A DNA stretch of 64,000 bases from Nitrospirillum amazonense (GTDB taxonomy: Bacteria > Pseudomonadota > Alphaproteobacteria > Azospirillales > Azospirillaceae), in NCBI RefSeq assembly GCF_007828045.1, contig NZ_VITN01000016.1, positions 62,001-126,000 of the forward strand, in the 5' to 3' direction. Positions 26,304 through 35,939 of the stretch are shown here, piece by piece. Both the position numbers and the translations under genes were made by a program. Numbering within the stretch: position 1 is the stretch's first letter; each line of letters starts with the position of its first letter. The notes under the pieces are model-generated. The model was not told where the DNA came from, made no database searches, and was given only the letters and a program-made list of their open reading frames with translations.

Positions 26304-27506
26304 ATGGAATCCCTGCATTGGCGACGGAACCTCTACGTCTGCCTGTTCGGGTCCTTCACCACCATCGCGGGCCTCAGCCTGATCTTGCCCTTCCTGCCGC
26401 TGTACGTGGAGCATCTGGGGGTGGCGGGGCACGCGGCCATCGTGCAGTGGTCGGGCATCGCCTATGGCGCCACCTTCTTCGGCGCCGGCGCCACCGCCCC
26501 CCTGTGGGGCAAGTTCGCCGACCGCTACGGCCGCAAGGTCATCCTGATCCGCGCCAGCCTAGCCATGACGGTGGCCATCGCCCTGACCGGCCTGGTGCAG
26601 GACGTCTATCAGCTGGTGGCCCTGCGCCTGCTGGCGGGCCTGCTGGGTGGTTACGCCTCCGGCTCCATCGTGCTGGTGGCGACACAGACGCCCAAGGCCC
26701 GCTCCGGTTGGGCGCTGGGTATCCTGTCCACCGGCATGCTGGCCGGCAGCCTGGCCGGGCCGTTGATCGGCGGGGCGCTGCCCGGCCTTATCGGCCTGCG
26801 CCAGACCTTCTTCGCCGCCGCCGGCGTCATCTTCCTGACCTTCATCGCCACCGCCACCCTGATCCGGGAAGAGCCGCGGGCCAGGGCCGCCGGCCCCCAC
26901 CCCATCGGCAGCCCCTGGCGCCAGATTCCCGACCGGCGGCCGGTCTACGCCATGCTGCTGACCGCCTGCATGCTGATGGTGGCCAACATGTCGATCGAGC
27001 CCATCATCACCGTTTATGTCGGCCAGATCGCCGCCCCCGGCAGCGACATCGCCTTCCTGTCCGGCCTGGTGATGGCGGGCGGCGCCCTGGCCAGCATGCT
27101 GGCGGCACCCCGCGTAGGGCGGCTGACCGATCGGCTGGGGCCGCGCACCGTGGTCATCGCCTGCCTGGCCGCCACCGGCCTGCTGATGATCCCGCAGGCC
27201 TTCGTCACCCATACCTGGCAATTGGTTGCCTTGCGCTTCCTCATGGGCCTGACCTTGGCGGGCCTGCTGCCGGCCATCACCACCCTGATCCGCCATGCCG
27301 TGCCCGACCGGGTGGCGGGCGCCATCCTGGGCTATTCCACCTCCGCCCAGTTCGCGGGGCAGGTGGCGGGGCCGCTGCTGGGCGGTTTCATCGGCGGCCA
27401 TGTCGGCATGCGCGCGGTGTTCTTCGTCACCGCCGTCCTGCTGTTCGCCAGCGCCGCCCTGAACGCCCGGCTGCGATTTCATTCCGAACCCGCGCATGCG
27501 GCCTGA
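26304..27506 (+). CDS. MFS transporter, drug:H+ antiporter type
   Basis: 400 aa with twelve predicted membrane helices. The loop 2-3 motif A reads GKFADRYGRKVIL and a second copy between helices 8 and 9 reads GRLTDRLGPRTV. The pattern is that of multidrug efflux MFS proteins (MdtG/TetA-like). The start at 26304 is chosen because GAGG lies 9 bp upstream; an ATG three codons earlier touches that site. Divergent from the LysR gene. The substrate is not predictable. Confidence 0.92.
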   Translation: MESLHWRRNLYVCLFGSFTTIAGLSLILPFLPLYVEHLGVAGHAAIVQWSGIAYGATFFGAGATAPLWGKFADRYGRKVILIRASLAMTVAIALTGLVQDVYQLVALRLLAGLLGGYASGSIVLVATQTPKARSGWALGILSTGMLAGSLAGPLIGGALPGLIGLRQTFFAAAGVIFLTFIATATLIREEPRARAAGPHPIGSPWRQIPDRRPVYAMLLTACMLMVANMSIEPIITVYVGQIAAPGSDIAFLSGLVMAGGALASMLAAPRVGRLTDRLGPRTVVIACLAATGLLMIPQAFVTHTWQLVALRFLMGLTLAGLLPAITTLIRHAVPDRVAGAILGYSTSAQFAGQVAGPLLGGFIGGHVGMRAVFFVTAVLLFASAALNARLRFHSEPAHAA

Positions 27507-27623
27507 GGACGGGGCACATGCGCGGGAAGGGCTTTGCACGGCGGGGCGTTAGCGCCTATATCCGGACGCATCGGACATCCGCCTGTTCACGGCCCACCTC
27601 AAGTCGACGGAAAGCCGCCGGTC

Positions 27624-28574
27624 ATGAAATTACTGCGCCACTATGAGGATGCGCCCGCCGAGTTGCATGGGGCCGTCGTGGCCCTGGGCAATTTCGACGG
27701 CGTGCATCTGGGCCACCGCGCCGTCATCGGCCAGGCCCGCGCCCTGGCCGATGAATTGGGCCGACCGGCCGCCGTGGTGACGTTCGAACCGCACCCGCGC
27801 AGCTTCTTCCGGCCCAACGACCCACCTTTCCGCCTGACGCCCCTGCGCATCAAGACCCACCTGATCGAGGCGTTGGGCATGGACGCCATGGTGGTGCTGC
27901 ACTTCGACGCCGCCCTGGCGGGCATGACGGCCGAGGAGTTTGTGGAGACGGTGCTGGTCCAGGGTCTGGCCGCGCGCCATGTGGTGGCCGGCTACGACTT
28001 CCTGTTCGGCCACAACCGGGGCGGCGACATGGCGCTGCTGCGCGCGCTGGGCGCCCGCCACGGCTTCGGCGTGACCGAGGCGCGGCCGGTAGCCAATGGC
28101 GCGGGCGAGCCCTATTCCTCCACCGCCGTCCGCCGCCACCTGCAGGAGGGCCGGCCGCAAGAGGCGGCCGCCATCCTGGGGCATCCCTTCGAGATCGAGG
28201 GCCGGGTGGAGCACGGTGACAAGCGGGGCCGCACCATCGGCTTCCCCACCGCCAACATCGAAATCCATGACTATCTTCGCCCCCATTTCGGTGTTTACGC
28301 CGTGCGTGCCGGCGTGGACGAGGGGGCGGGCACCGTCTGGCGCGACGGTGTGGCCAACCTGGGTCGCCGGCCCACCGTGGGGGGCGCGGTGGAACGGCTG
28401 GAGGCCCATCTGTTCGACTTCGATGGCGATCTCTACGGCCGCCATGTCCGCGTGCAGCTGCTGGACTTCATCCGACCGGAGATGAAGTTCGAGAATTTCC
28501 AGGCGCTGAAGGACCAGATCGCCCGGGACGCGGACGAGGCGCGCCTCCGCCTGGCGGCGCTGTCCCAGTCCTGA
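27624..28574 (+). CDS. ribF: Bifunctional riboflavin kinase/FAD synthetase
   Basis: 316 aa. The N-terminal nucleotidyltransferase domain has GNFDGVHLGHR (HxGH type) and the FSSTAVR-like segment YSSTAVRRHL; the C-terminal riboflavin kinase domain starts near GRVEHGDKRGRTIGFPTANIE. It makes FMN and FAD from riboflavin. The start at 27624 (MKLLRHYED) matches the family. The gene is co-oriented with ileS, as is common in bacteria (ribF-ileS-lspA), but 290 bp separate them. Confidence 0.97.
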   Translation: MKLLRHYEDAPAELHGAVVALGNFDGVHLGHRAVIGQARALADELGRPAAVVTFEPHPRSFFRPNDPPFRLTPLRIKTHLIEALGMDAMVVLHFDAALAGMTAEEFVETVLVQGLAARHVVAGYDFLFGHNRGGDMALLRALGARHGFGVTEARPVANGAGEPYSSTAVRRHLQEGRPQEAAAILGHPFEIEGRVEHGDKRGRTIGFPTANIEIHDYLRPHFGVYAVRAGVDEGAGTVWRDGVANLGRRPTVGGAVERLEAHLFDFDGDLYGRHVRVQLLDFIRPEMKFENFQALKDQIARDADEARLRLAALSQS

Positions 28575-28632
28575 ACGGGCCACCGCCTTGATATCCAGCG
28601 TCTTGACGCCTTCGCGGGCCTTCCCATCTTGC

Positions 28633-28660
28633 TTGACCCACGGGGGCCGGCTGCTAACAT
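28633..28660 (+). promoter_or_regulatory. Candidate ileS promoter
   Basis: TTGACC and TAACAT are 16 bp apart, about 205 bp before the ileS ATG, within the gene-free stretch 28575-28865. Nothing else is recognised there. Confidence 0.4.
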
Positions 28661-28865
28661 CCGCCCCCATGTTGCCAACGCGCCAGATCAGGGTCATGGA
28701 CCTGCGAATTATCGACCCGGTCTCCTGAGGGGGGCCGGGACCAGGGTGCGTTCATCCGCGTACCACCACCGCCGACTATCCCGCCGGCCTTACCCCCGGG
28801 GCGCCCGCATCCGCCTCCGGACAAGGGCAAGGCCGCCATCCGAACACCGGATTTTCTGACCCGCC

Positions 28866-31742
28866 ATGACCCGCGATCTTAAAGACACCGTTTTCCTGCC
28901 GCGCACCGATTTCCCCATGCGCGGCGGTCTGCCGAAGAAGGAGCCGGAGCTGCTGGCCCACTGGGCGGCCATCGATCTGTACGGCAAGCTGCGCCAGGAC
29001 GGTGCGGAGCGCGCGCCCTTCGTGCTGCATGACGGCCCGCCCTACGCCAACGGCAACATCCACATCGGCCACGCGGTCAACAAGATCCTGAAGGACGTGG
29101 TCATCCGCAGCCAGCAGATGCAGGGCCGCAACGCGGTCTATGTTCCCGGCTGGGACTGCCACGGCCTGCCCATCGAGTGGAAGATCGAGGAGAAGTACCG
29201 CAAGGCCGGCAAGGACAAGGACGAGGTGCCGGTCCTGCAGTTCCGGGCCGAGTGCCGCAACTTCGCCGCCGAATGGGTGGGCATCCAGGCCGCCGAATTC
29301 CGCCGCCTGGGCGTGGAAGGCGACTGGCAGAACCCCTACCTGACCATGGCGTTCGACGCCGAATCCGCCATCGTGCGCGAGATCCACAAGTTCCTCCTGA
29401 ACGGCGGCCTGTACAAGGGCGCCAAGCCGGTCATGTGGTCGGTGGTGGAAAAGACCGCCCTGGCCGAGGCGGAGGTCGAATACCAGGACGTGACCTCGCC
29501 CATGATCTGGGTGCGCTTCCCGGTGGTGACGGCGCCCACGCCCGTGCTGACCGGCGCGTCGGTCGTCATCTGGACCACCACCCCCTGGACCATGCCGGGC
29601 AACCGCGCCGTGGCCTATGGCGAGGAGATCGCCTACGCCGTCTACACCGTGACCGAGGTGCTGGAAGGCTCGCTCGCCAAGGTGGGCGAGAAGCTCATCC
29701 TGGCCCAGGCCCTGGCCGAGGGCGTCGCGGCGTCGGCCAAGGCGACGTTTGAGAAGGGGGCGGACGTCACCGCCGCCGACCTCAACGGTGCCATCCTGGC
29801 CCATCCCTTCCGCGGCCATCCCGAGGCCAACGGCGGCTATGACTACGCCGTGCCGCTGCTGCCGGGCGACCATGTCACGTCCGACGCCGGTACCGGCTTC
29901 GTCCATACCGCGCCGGGCCACGGTGCCGAGGACTTCGACCTCGGCCGCAAGTTCGGGCTGGAGGTGCCGCAGACCGTGGACGCGGACGGCAGCTACTATG
30001 CCCATGTGCCGCTGTTCGCCGGTGCCCGCGTCTACACGCCGGAAGGCAAGCCCGGCGACGCCAACGGCAAGTCCATCAGCGCCCTGATCGCGCAAGGGTC
30101 GCTGCTGGCCAAGGGCAACCTGAAGCACAGCTACCCGCACAGCTGGCGTTCCAAGGCGCCGCTGATCTTCCGCACCACGCCGCAGTGGTTCATCTCCATG
30201 GACACCAACGACCTGCGGGCGCGGGCGCTGGCGGCCATCGATGAGACGCAGTGGGTGCCGCCGCAGGGCCGCAACCGCATCCACGCCATGGTGGAAAGCC
30301 GGCCCGACTGGTGCATCAGCCGCCAGCGCGCCTGGGGCGTGCCCATCGCCCTGTTCCTGTCCAAGACGGACGGCCAGCCCCTGAAGGACGAGGGCGTGCT
30401 GAACCGCATCGCCAGCCTCTTCGAGACCGAGGGGGCGGACGCCTGGTACAGCCGGCCCGCCGCCGACTTCCTGGGGCCGGACTACGACCCGGCCGATTTC
30501 GACCAGGTATTCGACATCGTGGACGTCTGGTTTGAATCGGGCTCCACCCACGCCTTCGTGCTGGAGCGGCGCAACGACCTGTCCTCGCCCGCCGACCTCT
30601 ACCTGGAAGGGTCGGACCAGCATCGCGGCTGGTTCCACTCCTCGCTGCTGGAAAGCTGCGGCACCCGGGGCCGCGCGCCCTTCAAGGCGGTTCTGACCCA
30701 CGGTTTCGCGCTGGATGAGCAGGGTCGCAAGATGTCCAAGTCCCTGGGCAACGTGGTGGCGCCGCAGCAGGTGATGGAGGAGTACGGCGCCGACATCTTG
30801 CGCCTGTGGGTCGTGGGCTCCGACTATTCGGAGGACCTGAAGGTCGGCAAGGAGATCCTGAAGAGCAACGCCGATCTCTACCGCCGCCTGCGCAACACCC
30901 TGCGCTACCTGCTGGGCGCCCTGGCCGACTTCACGGAGGCCGAGCGGGTGGCGCCGGCGGCCATGCCGGACCTGGAGCGCTGGGTGCTGCACCGCCTGGC
31001 GGAGATGGACGCCATCGTGCGCCAGTCCACCAAGGAATATGATCTGCACCGCCTGATCACCGAGTTGCATAACTTCTGCGCGGTGGACCTGTCGGCCTTC
31101 TACTTCGACGTCCGCAAGGACAGCCTGTACTGCGACGCGCCGACCAGCGCCCGCCGCCGCGCCGTGCGCACGGTGCTGGAACGGCTGTTCGTGACGCTGA
31201 CCGCCTGGCTGGCCCCCATCCTGTGCTTCACGGCGGAGGAGGCCTGGCTGGCCTTCCTGGCCGAGGGCGACGACGCCCGCCGCGCCGCCTGGCCGGAAAG
31301 CGTGCACCTGCGCCAGTTCCCCGACATCCCGGCGGATTGGCGCGACGACGCCCTGGCCGCCCGCTGGACCGTGGTGCGCGATGTGCGCCGCGCGGTCACG
31401 GGCGCGCTGGAACTGAAGCGCGCCGACAAGACCATCGGCTCTTCCCTGCAGGCGCACCCCACGGTGTACGTGCAGGCGGCCCATCACGCGGCCCTGGCCG
31501 GCCTGGACCTGGCGGAGATCAGCATCACCTCCGGCATCACCGTGACCGTGGGTGCCGCACCCGAGGGCGCCTTCACCCTGGCCGACGTGGCCGGCGTGGG
31601 CGTGGTCTTCGGCCCGGCCGAGGGCGGGAAGTGTGAGCGCTGCTGGCGCATCCTGCCGGAAGTGCCGGCGGCTGAGGGGGGGGAGCAGCTGTGCCATCGC
31701 TGCGCCGACGCCGTCGGTCCCGCTGGGGGTCCCCACGCATGA
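28866..31742 (+). CDS. ileS: Isoleucyl-tRNA synthetase
   Basis: 958 aa class I synthetase. The HIGH motif is NGNIHIGHAVNK and KMSKS is in GRKMSKSLGN. The CP1 editing domain is present (VVIWTTTPWTMPGN, GTGFVHTAPGHG), and the C-terminal zinc-ribbon cysteines KCERCWR and LCHRCAD are intact. The stop codon overlaps the lspA start (ATGA), giving translational coupling. Confidence 0.98.
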   Translation: MTRDLKDTVFLPRTDFPMRGGLPKKEPELLAHWAAIDLYGKLRQDGAERAPFVLHDGPPYANGNIHIGHAVNKILKDVVIRSQQMQGRNAVYVPGWDCHGLPIEWKIEEKYRKAGKDKDEVPVLQFRAECRNFAAEWVGIQAAEFRRLGVEGDWQNPYLTMAFDAESAIVREIHKFLLNGGLYKGAKPVMWSVVEKTALAEAEVEYQDVTSPMIWVRFPVVTAPTPVLTGASVVIWTTTPWTMPGNRAVAYGEEIAYAVYTVTEVLEGSLAKVGEKLILAQALAEGVAASAKATFEKGADVTAADLNGAILAHPFRGHPEANGGYDYAVPLLPGDHVTSDAGTGFVHTAPGHGAEDFDLGRKFGLEVPQTVDADGSYYAHVPLFAGARVYTPEGKPGDANGKSISALIAQGSLLAKGNLKHSYPHSWRSKAPLIFRTTPQWFISMDTNDLRARALAAIDETQWVPPQGRNRIHAMVESRPDWCISRQRAWGVPIALFLSKTDGQPLKDEGVLNRIASLFETEGADAWYSRPAADFLGPDYDPADFDQVFDIVDVWFESGSTHAFVLERRNDLSSPADLYLEGSDQHRGWFHSSLLESCGTRGRAPFKAVLTHGFALDEQGRKMSKSLGNVVAPQQVMEEYGADILRLWVVGSDYSEDLKVGKEILKSNADLYRRLRNTLRYLLGALADFTEAERVAPAAMPDLERWVLHRLAEMDAIVRQSTKEYDLHRLITELHNFCAVDLSAFYFDVRKDSLYCDAPTSARRRAVRTVLERLFVTLTAWLAPILCFTAEEAWLAFLAEGDDARRAAWPESVHLRQFPDIPADWRDDALAARWTVVRDVRRAVTGALELKRADKTIGSSLQAHPTVYVQAAHHAALAGLDLAEISITSGITVTVGAAPEGAFTLADVAGVGVVFGPAEGGKCERCWRILPEVPAAEGGEQLCHRCADAVGPAGGPHA

Positions 31743-32236
31743 GCATGCTGACCCGTGTGTTGGGGCGGTTCGGCATTCCCGGCCTGCTGGCGGCGGCTGT
31801 CATCCTGGCCGCCGACCAGGCCAGCAAGGCCGCCATCCTGGACCGCTTCGCCGAGGCCGGCGACGGCGTGACCCTGCTGCCCTTCTTCAACCTGGTGCTG
31901 GTGTGGAACCACGGTGTCAGCTTCGGCCTGTTTAATCAGGGCGGCGCGACGGGCACGGTCATGTTGATCGTGTTAGCCCTGGTCATCACCGCCGCCATGG
32001 CGGTGTGGATGCGCCGCGCGGCCCGCCTGATCGAGGCGGTGTGCGCCGGCATGGTGATCGGCGGGGCTTTGGGGAACGTGATCGACCGGCTGCGCCTGGG
32101 CGCCGTCGTTGATTTTCTGGACTTCCACATCGCGGCGTGGCATTGGCCGGCATTCAACGTTGCCGATAGCGGCATCGTGGTCGGCATGCTGGTGCTGGTC
32201 GTGGATGGGCTGTTCGTCAAGCCCGCGACGCGGTAG
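31739..32236 (+). CDS. lspA: Lipoprotein signal peptidase (signal peptidase II)
   Basis: 165 aa inner-membrane aspartic protease with four hydrophobic segments. The catalytic Asp pair lies in GNVIDRLRLGAVVDFLDFH and FNVADSGI, and the N-terminal DQASKA signature and WNHGVSFGLF are present. It cleaves prolipoproteins after Lgt has acylated them. The start at 31739 overlaps the ileS stop; a second in-frame ATG lies two codons in. Part of the ileS-lspA-bamF-like run. Confidence 0.97.
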   Translation: MSMLTRVLGRFGIPGLLAAAVILAADQASKAAILDRFAEAGDGVTLLPFFNLVLVWNHGVSFGLFNQGGATGTVMLIVLALVITAAMAVWMRRAARLIEAVCAGMVIGGALGNVIDRLRLGAVVDFLDFHIAAWHWPAFNVADSGIVVGMLVLVVDGLFVKPATR

Positions 32237-32346
32237 GGTGTCGCCGTCAACGGAGCGGTGGGGCTCCGCGGATGGGGTTGGTTCCGTTTTTGGGTCAGGT
32301 TCACGGGGGTCCCGGGGTTCGGGGCCTACATTCGACGGACGAGGAT

Positions 32347-32850
32347 ATGGGCGAGAATTCTAAGGTGTTTAGCGCGCGGCTGATGCTCGCGGCGGCCGGT
32401 TTGGCAGCCCTGACGGGGTGTGACAGCCTGGACTACCTGTTCGGCGGGTCGCGTCCGACTCCGGACGAGTTCCGGGTGCTGGCGCGCGCGCCGCTGGAGG
32501 TGCCGCCCGATTTCAACCTGCGTCCGCCGCAGCCGGGCAGCCCGCGCCCGCAGGAAATCGTGAAGGAGACGCGCGCCACCAGCACCGTGTTCGGCGCCGC
32601 CACTACAGAGGCGTCGGCCGTGGCCTCCGCCACCGCCGACCAGAGCAAGGGTGAGGCCGCCCTGGTGGCCAAGGCTGGCGGCGATCAGGCCGATCCCCAG
32701 ATCCGCAAGATCATCGACAAGGAATGGCCGGGCACCGTGGTCGGCGACCGTGGCTTCCTGGACGGACTGATGTTCTGGAAGGGCGATGACAAGCCGGCGG
32801 CGAACGGCCCGACGGTGCAGCGCGACAGCAGCTCCGCCGGTTCCCGCTAA
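32347..32850 (+). CDS. DUF3035 lipoprotein, BamF-like
   Basis: 167 aa. Signal peptide with lipobox LTGC (Cys about residue 25), then the hallmark PTPDEFRVLARAPLEVPPDF and LRPPQPGSPRPQ of DUF3035. In Caulobacter the DUF3035 lipoprotein BamF is a subunit of the outer-membrane beta-barrel assembly complex, so this is probably the local BamF. The start at 32347 gives a proper signal peptide. It follows lspA in the same direction, so a lipoprotein sits beside its own processing enzyme, and it ends in a strong terminator. Confidence 0.85.
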   Translation: MGENSKVFSARLMLAAAGLAALTGCDSLDYLFGGSRPTPDEFRVLARAPLEVPPDFNLRPPQPGSPRPQEIVKETRATSTVFGAATTEASAVASATADQSKGEAALVAKAGGDQADPQIRKIIDKEWPGTVVGDRGFLDGLMFWKGDDKPAANGPTVQRDSSSAGSR

Positions 32851-32863
32851 GGGACCAGGGTTC

Positions 32864-32900
32864 AAGGCCCGGACGGGATGACATCCCGCCCGGGCCTTTT
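32864..32900 (+). terminator. Rho-independent terminator after the BamF-like gene
   Basis: GGCCCGGACGGGAT opposite ATCCCGCCCGGGCC forms a long stem with one mismatch, followed by TTTT. It ends the ileS-lspA-bamF-like transcript. Confidence 0.85.
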
Positions 32901-33067
32901 GCTATGCGGCCGGCGGGAAAGGGAGGGGACGATGCGGAGGATGATACTGGCGCCGGGCGTACGCGCATCCCTGAGCCCATCCCAACGGCCAGCTTCCCTT
33001 GGGGCCATCCTGTGCCCATGCTATTCCTCTGGGAAACGGGGCGGCATGTAGCGGGAGTGGCGGGGCC

Positions 33068-34495
33068 TTGGGCGTCTTTTGGCGGCCTTTCTGGGGGGCG
33101 CGGTTCGCGGCCCTGGCGCTTGCGCTTGTGGTGCCGGCGGCGGCCCCGGCCCGGGTTTTCGATCCCGAGACCTTCACGCTGGCCAATGGCCTGCAGGTGG
33201 TGGTGGTGCCCAACCATCGCGCCCCAGTCGTCACCCAGATGCTGTTCTACAAGGCCGGTGCCGGGGATGAGCCGGCGGGCAAGTCGGGCGTCGCCCATTA
33301 CCTGGAGCACCTGATGTTCCGGGGCACGGCCACCGTGCCCTCCGGCGCCTTTTCCCGGCAGGTGGCGGCGCACGGGGGCGTGGAGAACGCCTACACCAAC
33401 CAGGACCAGACGGTCTATTTCCAAACCATCGCCCGCGACCAGCTGCCCCTGACCCTGCGGCTGGAAGCCGACCGCATGGCCAACCTGCGCATCCGGCCGG
33501 AAACGGCGGCGCCGGAACTGGCGGTGGTGCTGAACGAGCGGCGGCAGCGGACGGAGGCCAGCCCCGCCGCCCGCCTGCGGGAACAGGTGCAGGCGGCCCT
33601 GTTCCAGGCCTATCCCTATGCCCGGCCGGTGGTGGGCCGGCCGGATGAGGTGGCGGCCCTGACCCCCGCCGACGCCCAGTCCTATTACATGGCCTGGTAC
33701 GCCCCCAACAATGCCGTGCTGGTGGTGGCGGGCGACATCAGCGCCGCGACCCTGCGCCCCTTGGCGGAGGGCACCTTCGGCCGTATCCCCGCCCGCCCGG
33801 TGCCCGACCGGGTGGTGGCACGGGGGGCGGCGTCCGCCGGGGGGGAGGATCGCCGCATCGAACTGAAGGACGCCCAGGTGCGTCAGCCGTCGCTGAGCCG
33901 GGTGTGGGCGGCGCCCTCTCACGGCTGGGCCGCCGCGCCGGCGCAGGTCTACGCGCTGGAGGTGTTGCAGACCATCCTGGGCGGCGGCGCCACCGGCCGC
34001 CTCTACCAGGCGCTGGTGGTGCGCCAGGGCCTGGCGGCGGGGGTCAGCGTCGATTACCTGGCCGACGCGCTGGGGCCGGGGCAGTTCAGCCTGGGCGTGG
34101 TGCCGGGACCGGACGTGCCGGTGGCGGACGCCGAGGCCGGCCTGAACGCCGAGCTGGCGCGCCTGCTGCACGACGGGGTAAGCGCGGCGGAAGTGGCGAC
34201 CGCCATCCGGCGCCTGCAGGTGGGCGCCATCTATGCGCGTGACAGCCTGCAGGGCCCCGCCTCGGAATTCGGCGTGGCGCTGACCACGGGGCAAAGCGTG
34301 GCGGATGTCGAGGCCTGGCCCGACCGCATCGCCGCTGTGACGGTGGAGGATGTGAACCGCGCCCTGCGGACCGTGTTGGGCGGCCGGGGCTCCGTCACCG
34401 CCCTGCTGCTGCCCGACCCCGACGCGCCGACGCCGGAGGAGGAGCCGGAGGACGTGGCGGCGGCGCAGGGCGCGGCGCAGGGGGCCATCCGATGA
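33068..34495 (+). CDS. M16-family zinc peptidase, catalytic (HxxEH) subunit
   Basis: 475 aa from a TTG start at 33068, which has GGGAG-type bases upstream and places a signal peptide (FAALALALVVPAAAPA, cut before RVFD) correctly; the frame stays open further upstream, so the start is uncertain. The zinc motif HxxEH is in AHYLEHLMFRGT, with the distal Glu in LAVVLNERRQR. Where many M16 peptidases carry a substrate-binding Arg-Tyr pair, this protein reads RQGLAAGVSVDY with altered spacing. It overlaps the next M16 gene by 4 bp and is probably the active half of a heterodimer in the periplasm. Confidence 0.9.
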   Translation: MGVFWRPFWGARFAALALALVVPAAAPARVFDPETFTLANGLQVVVVPNHRAPVVTQMLFYKAGAGDEPAGKSGVAHYLEHLMFRGTATVPSGAFSRQVAAHGGVENAYTNQDQTVYFQTIARDQLPLTLRLEADRMANLRIRPETAAPELAVVLNERRQRTEASPAARLREQVQAALFQAYPYARPVVGRPDEVAALTPADAQSYYMAWYAPNNAVLVVAGDISAATLRPLAEGTFGRIPARPVPDRVVARGAASAGGEDRRIELKDAQVRQPSLSRVWAAPSHGWAAAPAQVYALEVLQTILGGGATGRLYQALVVRQGLAAGVSVDYLADALGPGQFSLGVVPGPDVPVADAEAGLNAELARLLHDGVSAAEVATAIRRLQVGAIYARDSLQGPASEFGVALTTGQSVADVEAWPDRIAAVTVEDVNRALRTVLGGRGSVTALLLPDPDAPTPEEEPEDVAAAQGAAQGAIR

Positions 34496-35859
34496 AGGCC
34501 CCGTGGGCGTTGCTGTGGGCGTTGGTGCTGGCGTTGGTGTTGCTCGGCCAGCCAGCGCGGACCGCCACGGTGGCCCGGGCCTCCCTGGTCAAGGCATCCC
34601 CGGGCAAGGCGTCTTTGGTGGAGCGCGTGCTCAGCCCCGGCGGCATCGAGGTCTGGCTGGTGCGCGACGCCAAGAACCCCATCATCGCCCTCGACTGGTC
34701 CTTCCGGGGCGGGGCCGCCACCGATCCTGCCGACCGGCTGGGCTTGGCCGCCATGGCGGCCGGTTTGCTGGACGAGGGGGCGGGCGACCTGGACGCCGCC
34801 ACCTTCCAGGATCGCTTGGCCGACCACTCCATCGGCCTGGCCTTCAACGCCAGCCGCGACTGGTTCTCCGGCGCGCTCCTGACCCTGCGGGAGAACCGGG
34901 AGGAGGCGTTCACTCTGGCCCGAATGGCCCTGACGGCGCCGCGCTTCGACGCCGACGCGGTCGCCCGCATCCGGGGCCAGCTGCAGGTGGCCGTGCGGCG
35001 GGAGGAGGCGGATCCGGTGACCGTCGCCTATCACGCCCTGGCCCGCCGGCTGTTCCCCGACCACCCCTACGGCCGCCCCCTGCGTGGCACGGCGGACACG
35101 CTGGCGGCCATCACCGCCGGCGATTTGCGCGGGTTCGCCACCCGGCGCCTGGCGCGCGACGGCCTGCTGGTGACGGCGGCGGGCGACATCGACCCGGCGG
35201 AACTGGGGGCGGCGGTGGACTGGATCTTCGGCACCCTGCCGGCCATGGCCGCGCCGGCCGCCATTCCCGACGCGCTGCCCTCTGCCGACGTCCGGCCGGC
35301 CGTCGTGTCCTGGCCGGGCCCGCAGAGCTTGTTCGTGCAGGCGGGGGCAGGCATTCCCCCCGGCGACCCCGACTGGCCCGCCGCCCTGCTGCTGAGCCAC
35401 ATCCTGGGCGGGGAGGGTCTGGAATCGCGGTTGGCGGAGGCGGTGCGGACCCGGCGGGGGTTGTCTTACGATGTGCAATGCAATTTGCAATCCTATGCCC
35501 ATGCCGACCTGTTCATCGTCAGCGGCTCCACCGCCAGCGCCACGGTGGGGCAGGCCTTGGGCCTGGTGCGCCATACCCTGGCGGAGGTGGCCGCCCACGG
35601 GGTGACCGCGCGGGAGCTGCGCGACGCCCAGACTTATTTGATCGGCTCCTTTCCTTTGCAATTCACCAACGACCGCGCCATCGCCGCGCTGTTGCTGGAT
35701 ATTCGCCGTGATGGCTACGCCGCCGGCTTCCTCGACCATCGCGACGAGCTGCTGCGCCGGGTGACATTGGCCGATGTCCGGCGGGTGGCGGCGCGGCTGT
35801 TGCGTCCCGATACCATGACTACGGTGGTGGTTGGCGGGGCCACCGGCCCGCTGCGTTGA
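34492..35859 (+). CDS. M16-family peptidase-like subunit without zinc motif
   Basis: 455 aa with a clear signal peptide (ALLWALVLALVLLG). The fold is that of M16, but the zinc-motif position reads LGLAAMAAGLLDEGAG, with no HxxEH. The C-terminal half keeps the RTRRGLSYDVQ segment, the Arg-Tyr pair of the family. Its ATG overlaps the preceding gene's stop (ATGA). Such complementary pairs form heterodimers in Sphingomonas A1 (Sph2681/Sph2682), where one subunit carries zinc and the other the Arg-Tyr pair. The same arrangement is inferred here. Confidence 0.9.
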   Translation: MKAPWALLWALVLALVLLGQPARTATVARASLVKASPGKASLVERVLSPGGIEVWLVRDAKNPIIALDWSFRGGAATDPADRLGLAAMAAGLLDEGAGDLDAATFQDRLADHSIGLAFNASRDWFSGALLTLRENREEAFTLARMALTAPRFDADAVARIRGQLQVAVRREEADPVTVAYHALARRLFPDHPYGRPLRGTADTLAAITAGDLRGFATRRLARDGLLVTAAGDIDPAELGAAVDWIFGTLPAMAAPAAIPDALPSADVRPAVVSWPGPQSLFVQAGAGIPPGDPDWPAALLLSHILGGEGLESRLAEAVRTRRGLSYDVQCNLQSYAHADLFIVSGSTASATVGQALGLVRHTLAEVAAHGVTARELRDAQTYLIGSFPLQFTNDRAIAALLLDIRRDGYAAGFLDHRDELLRRVTLADVRRVAARLLRPDTMTTVVVGGATGPLR

Positions 35860-35939
35860 GCAACGATTTCCCCGCTAACCTTTGGCATAGGAGTTGCTGA
35901 GGTATCCCCGTCCGCGATCTTGGCAGCTGGGGGTTTCCG

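Noticed and set aside
27507-27623. FMN riboswitch upstream of ribF
   Set aside because: The 117-bp gap is too short and shows none of the conserved RFN-element blocks I would expect.
28776-31736. A 986-codon minus-strand frame antisense to ileS
   Set aside because: ileS is complete with HIGH and KMSKS motifs; the antisense frame has no domain features.
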